A stretch of 64,000 nucleotides of DNA. Origin: Jiella marina. GTDB taxonomy: Bacteria; Pseudomonadota; Alphaproteobacteria; Rhizobiales; Rhizobiaceae. Positions 1-9,476 of the stretch are shown piece after piece; position 1 is the stretch's first letter, and each line of letters opens with the position of its first letter. The notes below the pieces were generated by a model, which was not told the DNA's origin, ran no database searches, and saw only the letters and a list, made by a program, of their open reading frames with translations. The position numbers were made by a program, and so were the translations under genes. The DNA lies in contig NZ_JAKQZG010000008.1 of assembly GCF_024359545.1 (NCBI RefSeq), positions 62,001 through 126,000 on the forward strand, in the 5' to 3' direction.

Positions 1-582
1 GCGGCTTTTCTCGTCGTTGGGCAGTCCGGAGGTCATCGGCCCGGCCGGCACGAAGATCGCCGGCAGATGGCCGAAGGTGAGCGCCGCGATGGTGAGGCCC
101 GGCACGATCTTGTCGCAGACGCCGAGATAGACGGCGGCGTCGAACATGTCGTGGGAGAGGCCGACCGCCGTCGCCATGGCGATGACGTCGCGGGAGAATA
201 GCGACATCTCCATGCCGGTCTGGCCCTGGGTGACGCCGTCGCACATGGCCGGAACGCCCGAGGCCACCTGCGCCGTGCCGCCGACTTCGCGGGCTGCGTC
301 CCGGATCAGTTCGGGAAAGCGCTCGAAAGGCTGATGCGCCGAGAGCATGTCGTTATAGGCTGTGATGATGCCGAGATTGGGCGTCTGGTCGCCCATCAGC
401 CGATCCTTGTCGACCGGGCCGCAGGCGGCGAAGCCGTGGGCGAGGTTGCCGCATGTCAGCGTCGAGCGCTTCGGCCCCTCCGCGCCCTTGGCGCGGATGC
501 GGGCGAGATAAGGCTCGCGCGTCGGCGCAGAGCGCTCACGGATGCGGTCGGTGATCTCTTCGATGCGGCGATCAGCGGTCAT
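1..582 (-). CDS. edd: 6-phosphogluconate dehydratase, N-terminal part (cut by window edge)
   Basis: Only 194 codons are visible from the ATG; the family is about 600 residues long, so the C-terminal two thirds lie outside the window. The enzyme dehydrates 6-phosphogluconate to KDPG in the cytosolic Entner-Doudoroff pathway. The visible part shows IlvD/Edd family signatures: [30 protein letters not shown] and [16 protein letters not shown], which include the cysteines expected to bind the Fe-S cluster. It is the third gene of a zwf-pgl-edd series, 32 bp after pgl, so it is probably transcribed with them. The IlvD paralogue is less likely because of the neighbours and the [11 protein letters not shown] segment. 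Confidence 0.93.
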   Translation of the reverse strand, partial: MTADRRIEEITDRIRERSAPTREPYLARIRAKGAEGPKRSTLTCGNLAHGFAACGPVDKDRLMGDQTPNLGIITAYNDMLSAHQPFERFPELIRDAAREVGGTAQVASGVPAMCDGVTQGQTGMEMSLFSRDVIAMATAVGLSHDMFDAAVYLGVCDKIVPGLTIAALTFGHLPAIFVPAGPMTSGLPNDEKSR

Positions 583-614
583 GCTTCGATCCCTTCATGG
601 GAAGTAGCGGGGGC

Positions 615-1319
615 CTAGGGCGCCCAGAAGATGTTCAGCGGCTCTTGGCGGGTTGCACGCAGGACGGCGCGGACCGGCATGTCCTCGACCGGACCCTCGG
701 CGCTCGCCGCCTCATAGGTACTGAGCTTGTCCTCGCCTTCGATATGGAGTGCCAGCAGCCGCGCGTCCACGATCATCGGCAGGGTGAGCGTCACGCGGGG
801 CTCGGGTGACGTCTCCGGGCGCACGATGCCGACGGGGGCGTGCGGATCGCGGGTCAGACAGTCCCCAAGGCCCGGCGCGTTCGGAAACCAGGAAGCCGTG
901 TGGCCATCGGTCCCCATGCCAAGAATGACGGCATCGAAACGGCGACCGAGACGCTGGAAGCGATCGGTCAACTCGTCGAAGACCTCCTCCGGCTCGTCGC
1001 TTCCCATGTAAAAGGGTTCGAAATGCGCCGCTGCTGCGGGGCCTTGCAGCAAGTGGCGGCGCAGGAGACCGGCATTGGAGCGCTCGTGCTCTTCCGGCAC
1101 CCAGCGCTCATCCACGAGAACGACAGTCACGTCCGCCCAGTCGATCTCGGCCTTCGACAGCCGTTCGAAGAAGCGCTTCGGCGTCGAGCCGCCGGAAACC
1201 GCCAGGGTCGCGACGCCGCGTGTGGCGATCGCCCCCGCCAGCACGGCCGCGACGCCTGCGGCCAGAGCTTCGGCGAGCGCCTCGCGGCTCTCGTAGCGAT
1301 GAAGAACAGGTTCCGCCAT
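615..1319 (-). CDS. pgl: 6-phosphogluconolactonase
   Basis: This 234-residue protein has the usual length for the DevB/SOL type of 6-phosphogluconolactonase, which hydrolyses 6-phosphogluconolactone between Zwf and Edd. Visible family segments are TLAVSGGSTPKRFFERL near residue 40, VTVVLVDERWVPEEHERSN near 65-85, and GMGTDGHTASWFP near 135. It lies between zwf (49 bp upstream) and edd (32 bp downstream) on the same strand, which supports one oxidative-hexose operon. Nothing is missing or unusual. Confidence 0.95.
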   Translation of the reverse strand: MAEPVLHRYESREALAEALAAGVAAVLAGAIATRGVATLAVSGGSTPKRFFERLSKAEIDWADVTVVLVDERWVPEEHERSNAGLLRRHLLQGPAAAAHFEPFYMGSDEPEEVFDELTDRFQRLGRRFDAVILGMGTDGHTASWFPNAPGLGDCLTRDPHAPVGIVRPETSPEPRVTLTLPMIVDARLLALHIEGEDKLSTYEAASAEGPVEDMPVRAVLRATRQEPLNIFWAP

Positions 1320-1368
1320 GGGGCCTCGCTTCGTCTCTTGCCGCTCGCCGGGCGGCCCTTCGCAACGA

Positions 1369-2853
1369 TCAGTCCGGCTCGTGCCAGGTGCGGCCGTCGC
1401 GTTCGATCAGGGCAATCGAGGACGACGGTCCCCAGGTGCCTGCGGTATAGCCTTGTGACTTCACGGCCTTCTCGTCCCAGGCCTTGAGGATCGGGTCGAT
1501 CCAGTCCCAGGCGGCCTCCACCTCGTCGCGACGCATGAACAGGGTCTGGTTACCGCGGATCACGTCCATCAGCAGCCGCTCATAGGCGTCCGGATTGCGG
1601 ACCATGAAGGACTCGGCAAAGGTCATGTCGAGGGGCACGTGCTTCAGTCGCATTCCGCCGGGGCCGGGATCCTTGATCATCAGCCACTGCTTCATGCCCT
1701 CGTCGGGCTGGAGGCGCAGGACGAGCTGGTTCTGTGTTACCTTGCCCGCGCCGGCCACGTCCTCGAAGATGTTGTGGGGGATCGGCCGAAAGGTGACGAC
1801 GATCTCCGACATGCGCTGGGAAAGACGCTTGCCCGTGCGCAGATAGAAGGGCACGCCGGCCCAGCGCCAGTTGGCGATCTCCGCCTTGATCGCGACGAAG
1901 GTCTCCGTGTCGCTTTCGCCGTCGCCGAGATCGTCGAGATAGCTTTTCACCGCACTGCCATTGGAGGCACCGGCCTTGTACTGGCCACGCACGGTGCGGC
2001 TTTCGACATTCGACGCGTCGATGGTCTTGAGCGCACGCAGGACCTTCAGCTTCTCGTCACGCAGCGCGTCGGCGTTCATTGCCGAAGGCGGCTCCAGCGC
2101 GACGAGACACAGGAGCTGAACGATGTGGTTCTGCACCATGTCGCGTAGCGCGCCAGCCTTGTCGTAATAGCCGGCGCGGCCCTCCAGGCCGACGGATTCG
2201 GCGACCGTGATCTGCACATGGTCGACATGGGTCGAATTCCACACGGGCTCGTAGAGCGCATTGGCAAAGCGCAGCGCCATCAGGTTCTGCACCGTCTCCT
2301 TGCCGAGATAATGGTCGATGCGGAAGATCTGATGCTCGCGGAAATGCCGGCCGATGGTCAGATTCAGCGCCTTGGCCGATTCCAGATCGCGGCCCACCGG
2401 CTTTTCGACCACGAGCCGGCTGTGCTCGTTGGCAAGACCCTTCTGGCTGATATTGTAGGCGATCGGTGCGAACAGCGATGGGCCGACGGCGAGGTAGAAG
2501 GCGCGAATGCGCTCCTGTCCGGCTTCGTCGAGAAGGGTGAGCAGTTCGTCCCAGCCGCGATCGGCCTGGGCGTCGATCGAGCGATAGTGGAGCCGGCCCA
2601 GGAAGCGTTCCAGGGAGACCTCGTGAATGTCCTCCTGGCGGACATGCTTGGTCAGGGCCTCGCGCGCGAAATTGCGATATTCGTCGTCGGTCAGCTCGCT
2701 TCGCGAGGCGCCGATGATCCGGGCCTCTTCGGGAATCTGGCCGTCATGGTCGCGGTGATAGAGCGCCGGCAGGAGCTTGCGCTCGGCGAGGTCGCCACTG
2801 CCGCCGAAGACGACGTAGTCGAACGGTTCGACTGGAATGATCTGGCTGGACAT
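1369..2853 (-). CDS. zwf: Glucose-6-phosphate 1-dehydrogenase
   Basis: This 494-residue protein is a full-length glucose-6-phosphate dehydrogenase, which oxidises glucose-6-phosphate to the lactone with reduction of NAD(P)+. The N-terminal nucleotide-binding motif is FGGSGDLAERKLLPALY (residues about 16-32). The substrate site reads RIDHYLGKETVQNLMALRF near 180, with the catalytic HYLGK. It is the first gene of the zwf-pgl-edd series. A candidate promoter lies about 110 bp upstream in the gap to the phytochrome gene. The ATG at 2853 is followed by a normal N-terminus, so the start is well supported. Confidence 0.97.
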   Translation of the reverse strand: MSSQIIPVEPFDYVVFGGSGDLAERKLLPALYHRDHDGQIPEEARIIGASRSELTDDEYRNFAREALTKHVRQEDIHEVSLERFLGRLHYRSIDAQADRGWDELLTLLDEAGQERIRAFYLAVGPSLFAPIAYNISQKGLANEHSRLVVEKPVGRDLESAKALNLTIGRHFREHQIFRIDHYLGKETVQNLMALRFANALYEPVWNSTHVDHVQITVAESVGLEGRAGYYDKAGALRDMVQNHIVQLLCLVALEPPSAMNADALRDEKLKVLRALKTIDASNVESRTVRGQYKAGASNGSAVKSYLDDLGDGESDTETFVAIKAEIANWRWAGVPFYLRTGKRLSQRMSEIVVTFRPIPHNIFEDVAGAGKVTQNQLVLRLQPDEGMKQWLMIKDPGPGGMRLKHVPLDMTFAESFMVRNPDAYERLLMDVIRGNQTLFMRRDEVEAAWDWIDPILKAWDEKAVKSQGYTAGTWGPSSSIALIERDGRTWHEPD

Positions 2854-2965
2854 CGCTCATTTCCCTGGAGCCCGATTTGCGCGCTTCGACCCGCGGCTCT
2901 GGAGCGTCAATGCTTCCCTTCGAGCGCGCCCAAGCAGTCTCACGTGCACTGTCACGACAGGCCCT

Positions 2966-2989
2966 AGTATAATCGATTGAAACTTTCCA
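2966..2989 (-). promoter_or_regulatory. Candidate zwf promoter: -10 box and overlapping short palindrome
   Basis: On the minus strand a TATACT -10-like hexamer occupies 2971-2966, 113 bp before the zwf ATG. Just upstream, at 2977-2989, is the near-palindrome TGGAAAGTTTCAA. No good -35 hexamer is seen at 17 bp, so activator or repressor control is possible. HexR/RpiR-type proteins commonly control Entner-Doudoroff genes, but linking this site to HexR is inference. Confidence 0.3.
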
Positions 2990-3035
2990 GTCCCGGGCAA
3001 TTTTGTGCAATGCACCCAATGCGGCGTGCCGCCTG

Positions 3036-5666
3036 TCAGGCCGGATTGTGGGCCCCGGCAAGTGCCCGCAGGAGAGCCGCGAGAAGCTGATCCGGCGCGA
3101 AGGGCTTCTTGATCGCCTCGGCCTTGGCACCCGCCTCGGGGGGCAGGTCGAGCTTCTCGCCGTAACCGGTGACGAAGACGAAGGGAATGTTCTTCGCCTT
3201 GAGCGGTTCGATCAGGGCAAAGCTCGTTTCGCTGCCGAGATTGACGTCCAGAAGCGCAACGTCGATCGTTTCGGATTCGACAATCTTCAGAGCTTCCGAG
3301 ACGTTCATCGCCGTGAAGACCTGGCTGGCGCCGTTGTCGACCAGCATCTGCTCGGCATCGAGCGAGATGATCATGTTGTCCTCGACGATCAGGCCGGATT
3401 TGCCGGCCAGGCCCGGTGTCACACCATTCGTTGCGTAGGTGGCATCGACATTGTTCACGGGTGCGGCCTCGTCTGACGATTCGCTGCTGCCTTCCTCCAT
3501 CTTGAAGACCGAGGGTGGCAGCAGAAAGCGGGCGCGAAGCCCGGAGAGATGGTAATCGACCTGGGACTCGCCCCCCAGATCGTGCGGGATGGAGCGCTCG
3601 ATGATCGTCGAGCCGAAGCCGCGCCGCGTGGGAGACTGGACGGGTGGCCCGTCGCTCTCGACCCAGCGGATTTCGCAGCTGTCGTCGACGTCGAGCGACC
3701 ATTCGACCCGTACGCTTCCGCGCGAGTCGGAGAGGGCGCCGTATTTCGCCGAATTGGTCACCATTTCGTGGAAGACGAGCGCCAGCGTCGAGAATGCGTT
3801 CGCCTCGATCAGGACATGCGGCCCTCGCAGGTGCACACGGCTGATCTTGTTGCCGATATAGGCCTCGACTTCGGTCTGGATGATCGAATGCAGGCTCTGC
3901 GGCTGGTAGTGATCGTTGGTGATCTGATCGTGAGCGCGCGCAAGCGCCTGGATGCGTCCGCCGATGATCTTGGAGAAATCGTCGACGGTTCTCGCCCCGG
4001 CACGGCTCTGCACCACCAGCGCCCGCATCAGGCTGAGCACGTTGCGAACCCGGTGGTTGAGCTCGGCGATCAGCAGTTCCTGGCGCTGGGCCGCGAGTTG
4101 CTGCTGGCGCTCGGCCTCCTCGTTGAAGCGCAGGAGCACTTCGAGGATCGCCACGCGCAGCGCCTCGGCCGCTTTCTTCTCCGTGGCGGTCCAGGGCTGG
4201 CTCTTGCCCCGCACCGTCTCCTGCCACGCCTCGAAGCTTTTGCGCGGCGTCAGGCGCGGGCCGTTTGGTCCGTATTCCACGGGCTTGTTGTCCGGCCGGC
4301 CGGCCCACGTCACATCCTGGATGATCTCCCGGCGGAAGAACAGGAGATAGTCCCGCGGCGAGCGCGAGATCGGGATCGCCAGAACGCCGGCGGCACGATC
4401 GACGAAGGCTTCGGCCGCCGGATAGATCGTCGACAGTTCGTCAGATGCGTAGACCCGGCTTGCCGCGGCGCGGTTCAGGAAACGGGTCAGGCCTGGCAGA
4501 TCGTCGGGGAAGGGACACTGGCCGACGGTCCGCACCACATCCTTTGCCCAGATCGCAAAACCGTCGCAGGGGATCAGCTTGCGAAAATCGTCGGCGAAGT
4601 CGATCAGCTCTTCCATGCTGGGGGAGGTGGACATCAGCCGGCCCACCACTTCGTCGTGGAGATTGCGTGCGGCCTCTTCGGCCTCTCGCATCTCCTTCGA
4701 CAGCCGCCCCTCGAAGACCAGCGAGATCATCTGGCCGAAGAGTTCCATCGTGTTGCGCATGTTCATCGACAGATGGCGCGGCTGATAGTGATGGAGCGCG
4801 AAGAGGCCCCACAGCTTGTCGTCGACGATGATCGAGATCGAGAAGGAGGCGGAGACCCCCATGTTCTTCAGATATTCGATATGGATCGGCGAGACGGCCC
4901 TGAGGACCGAAAGCGAGAGATCCAGCGTCTCGCCATGGGGGTCGGTGTCCGGAACGACGTCGACATCCTCGGCGTCGACATTGGCGATGATGCGGATCCG
5001 GTTGCGACGATAGAGTTCGCGCGCCTGACGCGGAATGTCGGTCGCCGGATAGTTCAGGCCGAGAAACGGTTCGAGACCGCGATTGAGCGCTTCCGCCGCG
5101 ACCTGACCGGCACCGCTGTCGGCGAATTTGTAGAGCATCACCCGGTCGAAGCCGGTGATGGCCCGCAACTGCCTCACGCATTCATTGTAGATCGCCGGCA
5201 TGGAGTCGCAGCGCTGGATGCGTGCGACCATGGCCTTGACCAGGGCCCCCGGATTGCCTGCATCATCGATATCGTCGGCCGACGGCTCGCATTCGATGAC
5301 GATCGATTCGTTCGAGATGTGGACCGCCATGTCGAACAGGCGACCATCGCCGAGGAAATCGATGCCGAAGACCCGCTCCGAACCCTCATTGGAGGACAGG
5401 AGCTGGAGCCGGCCGCGCAGGGCGTGGAGCGTCTGGCGCGGCAAGAGTTCGGCGAGGGGGCAGCCGAGGATTTCGTCGGGACTGCGCCCCAACGTGTCGC
5501 CGATATTCGTCGAGACATGCTGGACGATCCAATCCATCGAGACCGCGATGAGAAAGCCGAAGCGCTGGATGCGTCCGAGCTTGTGGATCGGTTCGCGATC
5601 GCAATTGGAAAGATCGACCTGAAATCCGGGACGGCCCTTGGCCGGGGTGTTGACGGTCTCGCTCAT
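3036..5666 (-). CDS. bphP: Bacteriophytochrome: PAS-GAF-PHY, HWE histidine kinase and receiver domain
   Basis: This 876-residue protein is a red/far-red photoreceptor kinase. The N-terminal PAS region begins DLSNCDREPIHKLGRIQ, with Cys22 placed as the biliverdin-attachment cysteine. The GAF domain (about 145-320) has NYPATDIPRQAREL and LWGLFALHHYQP, both chromophore-pocket motifs. The PHY domain (about 335-515) has the tongue motif PRKSFEAWQE. The kinase is of the HWE type, with AELNHRVRNVLSLMRAL carrying phospho-acceptor His538. A C-terminal receiver (about 757-870) has acidic VEDN and phospho-acceptor Asp807 in ALLDVNLG. Its ATG overlaps the heme oxygenase stop (ATGA), so the two are translationally coupled. 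No separate response regulator lies beside it. Confidence 0.95.
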   Translation of the reverse strand: MSETVNTPAKGRPGFQVDLSNCDREPIHKLGRIQRFGFLIAVSMDWIVQHVSTNIGDTLGRSPDEILGCPLAELLPRQTLHALRGRLQLLSSNEGSERVFGIDFLGDGRLFDMAVHISNESIVIECEPSADDIDDAGNPGALVKAMVARIQRCDSMPAIYNECVRQLRAITGFDRVMLYKFADSGAGQVAAEALNRGLEPFLGLNYPATDIPRQARELYRRNRIRIIANVDAEDVDVVPDTDPHGETLDLSLSVLRAVSPIHIEYLKNMGVSASFSISIIVDDKLWGLFALHHYQPRHLSMNMRNTMELFGQMISLVFEGRLSKEMREAEEAARNLHDEVVGRLMSTSPSMEELIDFADDFRKLIPCDGFAIWAKDVVRTVGQCPFPDDLPGLTRFLNRAAASRVYASDELSTIYPAAEAFVDRAAGVLAIPISRSPRDYLLFFRREIIQDVTWAGRPDNKPVEYGPNGPRLTPRKSFEAWQETVRGKSQPWTATEKKAAEALRVAILEVLLRFNEEAERQQQLAAQRQELLIAELNHRVRNVLSLMRALVVQSRAGARTVDDFSKIIGGRIQALARAHDQITNDHYQPQSLHSIIQTEVEAYIGNKISRVHLRGPHVLIEANAFSTLALVFHEMVTNSAKYGALSDSRGSVRVEWSLDVDDSCEIRWVESDGPPVQSPTRRGFGSTIIERSIPHDLGGESQVDYHLSGLRARFLLPPSVFKMEEGSSESSDEAAPVNNVDATYATNGVTPGLAGKSGLIVEDNMIISLDAEQMLVDNGASQVFTAMNVSEALKIVESETIDVALLDVNLGSETSFALIEPLKAKNIPFVFVTGYGEKLDLPPEAGAKAEAIKKPFAPDQLLAALLRALAGAHNPA

Positions 5667-6319
5667 CGCCGGCCTCGCACCCGGTCCTTCCGGCCATCGA
5701 CTGCGCAGAGCGCATCTTCGAACACGGCGAAGGTCGCTTCGGCTGCATGCGCCGCTCTGGTGGACGTGGCTTCGCCGGCATCCAGAGCGGACAGCATTGC
5801 CTCGCGGTCGTCTTTCGTCTCGCCTGCAAAGGCAGCCTCGAGAAACAGCGCCGATCGATCGGCGCCGGAACCGAGAATCCCGGCCCTGGAGAGCTTGCGA
5901 TGAATGAAACGTGCGCCAGCCTTCGATCCGTCGAGCACATAGGCGATCCCGGCCAATTCCGGTGCTTCGTAACGCTCCAGCGCGAAACGGGGCGGCCGAG
6001 CCGGCTCCAGCTCCATGGCCGTCATGTCGGCCTCCAGACGCCCCAGGCCAGCCGAGACGTCGCGATCGAGCTCCCCTGAATCGCCAAGGCCAGCCTGTGC
6101 CATCGCATTCCTCAGGGCCCGATAGGCCGCGTGGTTCATGCGGACGAACCGATGATAAAGGTCGTGCGTCGGCCTTTCGGCAAAGCCGGAAAAATGCGCG
6201 TCGAGGACGGCATGCTGCTCCGCCGTGTGCGCGCGCAGCAGACTCCTGAGCGAGACGTCGCGCGGGATGGTGCGCAAGCTCGGTCCGGTCACGCTGTCGA
6301 AAGGGGCAAGATCATTCAT
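5663..6319 (-). CDS. bphO: Heme oxygenase (biliverdin supplier for the phytochrome)
   Basis: This 218-residue protein belongs to the bacterial heme oxygenase family, which opens heme to biliverdin with release of iron and CO. The N-terminal helix reads LLRAHTAEQHAVLD, where His36 is the expected heme-ligating histidine. Further on, LDGSKAGARFIHRKL matches the distal-helix region with its flexible glycines. It is the first gene of a two-gene operon and its stop overlaps the start of bphP. Biliverdin supply to the phytochrome is therefore the likely role; iron acquisition is the alternative, but no heme uptake genes are nearby. Confidence 0.92.
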   Translation of the reverse strand: MNDLAPFDSVTGPSLRTIPRDVSLRSLLRAHTAEQHAVLDAHFSGFAERPTHDLYHRFVRMNHAAYRALRNAMAQAGLGDSGELDRDVSAGLGRLEADMTAMELEPARPPRFALERYEAPELAGIAYVLDGSKAGARFIHRKLSRAGILGSGADRSALFLEAAFAGETKDDREAMLSALDAGEATSTRAAHAAEATFAVFEDALCAVDGRKDRVRGRR

Positions 6320-6648
6320 TGGCGTGTGAAATGCATTTGATTTGATGGGCTTGCAAGAGGCGGGACGGTCTCGGCATTGCCCGGCGAAGTGTCGGGAATG
6401 TGGGTTGCTATCTGATTTTTCTGCCTAATCCGGCCGCTCTCTGGATCTGTATGCAGGGGAAAAAAATCTGGCAGCCTCAACGAGGCGTGACGCACGCGAT
6501 TTCTCCCGATGAAAAGCCAGAGATGCGAAAGAAACGGCCCCCGGTAAGAAGCGATCCCAAAAAATCCTGCGCTTAAGGCAGATTGATATATGGCTGGCTA
6601 ACTAATGGCGTGGCCTTGCTCAAGGCACTGCCCGAACTTGCCTGCAAT
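6320..6648. other. Gene-free interval upstream of bphO
   Basis: These 329 bp lie between the end of puuB and the start of bphO, both on the minus strand. The region is richer in A and T than its surroundings and should hold the bphO promoter and the puuB terminator. I find a small hairpin (GCCTC-AAC-GAGGC near 6475-6487), but no convincing sigma-70 pair, EcfG-type GGAAC/CGTT promoter or coding sequence. Confidence 0.5.
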
Positions 6649-7935
6649 TCAGAACCGATCGCGCAGGGAGAACCACGTCATTGCGAGGAAAAGAAGCGGT
6701 GCGCGCATGCGTCGGCCGCCCGGAAAGGCGGGGATCTTCAACGCCTCGAATTCGGCCAGACGGTCGCGGTTGCCGGCGACGCGTTCTGCATAGAGCCGTC
6801 CGGCGAAATTGGCGAGCATCACGCCATGGCCGGAAAAGCCGCCGATCGTGGTGATGCCGGGCTCCAGCGTCCGCACGAAGGGCAGGCGTTCCATGGTGAT
6901 GCCGACGGAGCCGCCCCAGGCATGGGTGATGCGGATGTCCCTGAGATGCGGATAAATTTCCGTGATCTGCTTGGAAATATGGCGGCTGATGTCGCCGGCG
7001 GCCGATGTGTAGGCCTCGCGTCCGCCGAACAGGAGACGTCCGTCGACGCTCTTGCGGAAGTAGCGGACGACGAAGCGCGAGTCGTCGCAGGCCTCGCCAC
7101 CGGGCAGAACGCTGGTTGAGTCTCCAAGCGGTTCCGTCGCGCCGATGAAGGAGTTGATCGGCATGACATGGGCGTCGATCGCCCGGTCGAGCCCCGGGCC
7201 ATAGGCGTTGACCGCGTAAAGGACCCGCTCGGCGGAAATCCGGCCATGCCCGGTCTCGGCGACGATACGGCCCTTCGTCCGCTTCGGCGCCCCGATGCGG
7301 GTTTCCTCGAAGAGTTTCGCCCCGCTGGCTGCGGCGAGCCGTGCCGTGCCGACCACGAGCTTCAGCGGATTGACGTGGCCGGTCCCGGTATCGCGGATGC
7401 CGCCGAAGAAACGGGTCGAGCCGAGCCGTTCGGCGGTCTCGTCCGCCTCCATGTAGCTGACATGCGTGTAGCCATAACGGGTGTGGAGCGTCTCCACCTG
7501 CTCTCGGTATTCGTCGAGATAGCTCTGTTTATGGGCAATCGAGAGTTGGCCGTGCCGAAGATCGACGTCGAGATCGTTGGCAGCGATGAAGTCGAACAGA
7601 TGCGCCTTGGCTTCTTCTGCGAGATCGAACAGAGCCTTGGAGCGCTCGAAGCCATAGGCTTCCTCGATTTCGCCGGGCCAGAGGCGCTGGCCGGTGCCCA
7701 TCTGGCCACCATTGCGGCCGGACGCCCCGTCGCCGAAGCGATGCGCCTCGACCACCGCGACGTCGACGCCGGCCCGGGCAAGGTGCAGCGCCGCCGACAG
7801 GCCGGTGAAACCACCGCCGACGATCAGGACGTCGACCGTAAGATCACCGTCGAGACGCGGATAGCGCGGCCGCTCTACCGTCTCCTCGTACCAGGAGCGA
7901 CCGGGCGCGATTGGGTTCTGATAGGGCGCCGCCAT
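6649..7935 (-). CDS. puuB: Gamma-glutamylputrescine oxidase (FAD-dependent, DAO family)
   Basis: This 428-residue FAD-dependent oxidoreductase has a dinucleotide-binding motif VLIVGGGFTGLSAALHLA at about 32-49, then the PuuB/OrdL-type segments FGDGASGRNGGQMGTGQ (about 67-83) and GGFSGHGVMLANFAGRLYAE near the C-terminus. The family oxidises gamma-glutamylputrescine to the aldehyde with release of ammonia and H2O2. It follows puuA with a 2-bp gap, so the pair forms an operon for the first two steps of putrescine breakdown. Related glycine or sarcosine oxidases share the fold; the puuA neighbour decides the call. Confidence 0.87.
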   Translation of the reverse strand: MAAPYQNPIAPGRSWYEETVERPRYPRLDGDLTVDVLIVGGGFTGLSAALHLARAGVDVAVVEAHRFGDGASGRNGGQMGTGQRLWPGEIEEAYGFERSKALFDLAEEAKAHLFDFIAANDLDVDLRHGQLSIAHKQSYLDEYREQVETLHTRYGYTHVSYMEADETAERLGSTRFFGGIRDTGTGHVNPLKLVVGTARLAAASGAKLFEETRIGAPKRTKGRIVAETGHGRISAERVLYAVNAYGPGLDRAIDAHVMPINSFIGATEPLGDSTSVLPGGEACDDSRFVVRYFRKSVDGRLLFGGREAYTSAAGDISRHISKQITEIYPHLRDIRITHAWGGSVGITMERLPFVRTLEPGITTIGGFSGHGVMLANFAGRLYAERVAGNRDRLAEFEALKIPAFPGGRRMRAPLLFLAMTWFSLRDRF

Positions 7936-7937
7936 GG

Positions 7938-9476
7938 TCAGACCTGCAACAGCAGGAATTCCCGTTCCCAGGGGCTGATCACCTGCATGAAGGTTTCGTG
8001 CTCGCCGCGTTTCACGCCGGCATAGGTGGCGACGAACTCGCGCGAGAACACCTCCCGGAAGTGATCCTCGCCTTCGAAGGCGGCCACCGCTTCCAAGAGC
8101 CCGCGCGGCAGTTCGATCTCGCCGTCCTCGTTGACCGTCTGGTCGGTGGGGTCATCCGGCTGAATCGCCTCGACCATGCCGAGATAGCCGCAGGCGAGCG
8201 AAGCGGCGATGGCGAGATAGGGGTTGGCGTCGGACGAGGGCAGGCGGTTTTCCACCCGGCGCCCAGCCGGGTCGGAGGTGGGGACCCGGAAGGCCGTCGT
8301 CCGGTTGTCAAACCCCCATGCGCGGTTGGTGGGCGCGCCCATCCCATAGGTGAGCCGGCGGTAAGAATTGACATAGGGCGCCATCATGATCAGCGCGGAC
8401 GGCACGTAACGCTGCATGCCGCCGAGGAAGTGGTAGAACAGCTCCGAGGCCGTCCCGTCCTCGTTGGAGAAGATGTTCTGGCCCGTGCGCGCATCGACCA
8501 CCGACTGGTGGATGTGCATGGCCGAACCCGGCTGGCCCTGAATCGGCTTGGCCATGAAGGTGGCGTAGATGTCCTGGCCGAGCGCCGCCTCGCGGATGGT
8601 GCGCTTGAACATGAAGACCTGGTCGGCGAGTTCCAAGGGGTCGCCATGGCGCAGATTGATCTCGAGCTGGGCAGCACCCTCCTCGTGGATCAGCGTGTCG
8701 ATCTCGAGCCCTTGCGCATCGGAGAAGTCGTAGATGTCGTCGATCAGCTCGTCGAATTCGTTGACGCCACCGATGGAATAGGACTGGCCGGACTGGATCT
8801 GTCGGCCGGACCGACCGATCGGCGGAACCAGCGGATAGTCCGGATCGACATTGCGGGAGACGAGATAGAACTCGATCTCGGGCGCCACCACGGGCTTCCA
8901 GCCGCGGTTCTCGTAGAGCGCCATCACCCGTCTCAGGACGTTGCGCGGCGTGTAGCCGACGGCCGCGCCCGCCTGATCCACCAGATCGCAGATCACCTGG
9001 GCGGTCGGATCGTTCTCCCACGGAACCAGCGACAGGGTCGAAAGGTCCGGCACGAGCTTGAGATCACCGTCATTGGGCGAATAGCGGAAATCGCCGCTCT
9101 CCTCCGGGTATTCGCCGGAGATCGTGTGCATGAAGAGCGCCGAGGGCAAAGCGAGCGAGGTGTTGGCAACGAATTTCTTCGCCGGCATCATCTTGCCGCG
9201 CGCCACGCCCGCCAGGTCTGGCGTAATGCACTCCAGATCGTCGATTCCCCGCAGCGCCAGCCATTCGCGGGCCTCCTCCATGGAGCGCACGCCGCGCTTC
9301 GATTCGAGAAAGGCACGGGTCTCTTCGGCGGAGAGCTTGAGATGCGCCAGATCGCGCTTGACCGGCATCGGCGCGCCCTTGATGGCGCTCGCCTCGTTGC
9401 CGGAAGCGCGGCGACGCGAATCGATCCGTTCGGGCGTGCGGGGCCGCGAGGATTTCGGTTTGTCGGTGCTGGACAT
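7938..9476 (-). CDS. puuA: Gamma-glutamylputrescine synthetase (glutamine synthetase family)
   Basis: This 512-residue glutamine-synthetase-like ligase probably joins glutamate to putrescine. Family segments are VVAPEIEFYLVSR (metal-binding glutamates), GAAQLEINLRHGDPL, GSAMHIHQSVVD, and RVENRLPSSDANPYLAIAA near the C-terminus. PuuA-type ligases differ from true GlnA by lacking the adenylylation tyrosine loop, and the directly linked puuB supports the putrescine role. The first 36 residues are polar and low-complexity. Met37 (9368), preceded by AAGGGC, would give a more typical 476 residues and may be the true start. Confidence 0.88.
   Translation of the reverse strand: MSSTDKPKSSRPRTPERIDSRRRASGNEASAIKGAPMPVKRDLAHLKLSAEETRAFLESKRGVRSMEEAREWLALRGIDDLECITPDLAGVARGKMMPAKKFVANTSLALPSALFMHTISGEYPEESGDFRYSPNDGDLKLVPDLSTLSLVPWENDPTAQVICDLVDQAGAAVGYTPRNVLRRVMALYENRGWKPVVAPEIEFYLVSRNVDPDYPLVPPIGRSGRQIQSGQSYSIGGVNEFDELIDDIYDFSDAQGLEIDTLIHEEGAAQLEINLRHGDPLELADQVFMFKRTIREAALGQDIYATFMAKPIQGQPGSAMHIHQSVVDARTGQNIFSNEDGTASELFYHFLGGMQRYVPSALIMMAPYVNSYRRLTYGMGAPTNRAWGFDNRTTAFRVPTSDPAGRRVENRLPSSDANPYLAIAASLACGYLGMVEAIQPDDPTDQTVNEDGEIELPRGLLEAVAAFEGEDHFREVFSREFVATYAGVKRGEHETFMQVISPWEREFLLLQV

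Noticed and set aside
3549-5903. A 784-codon plus-strand frame opposite bphP
   Set aside because: Same antisense effect; the translation is His/Arg/Asp-rich and the minus strand encodes a complete phytochrome.
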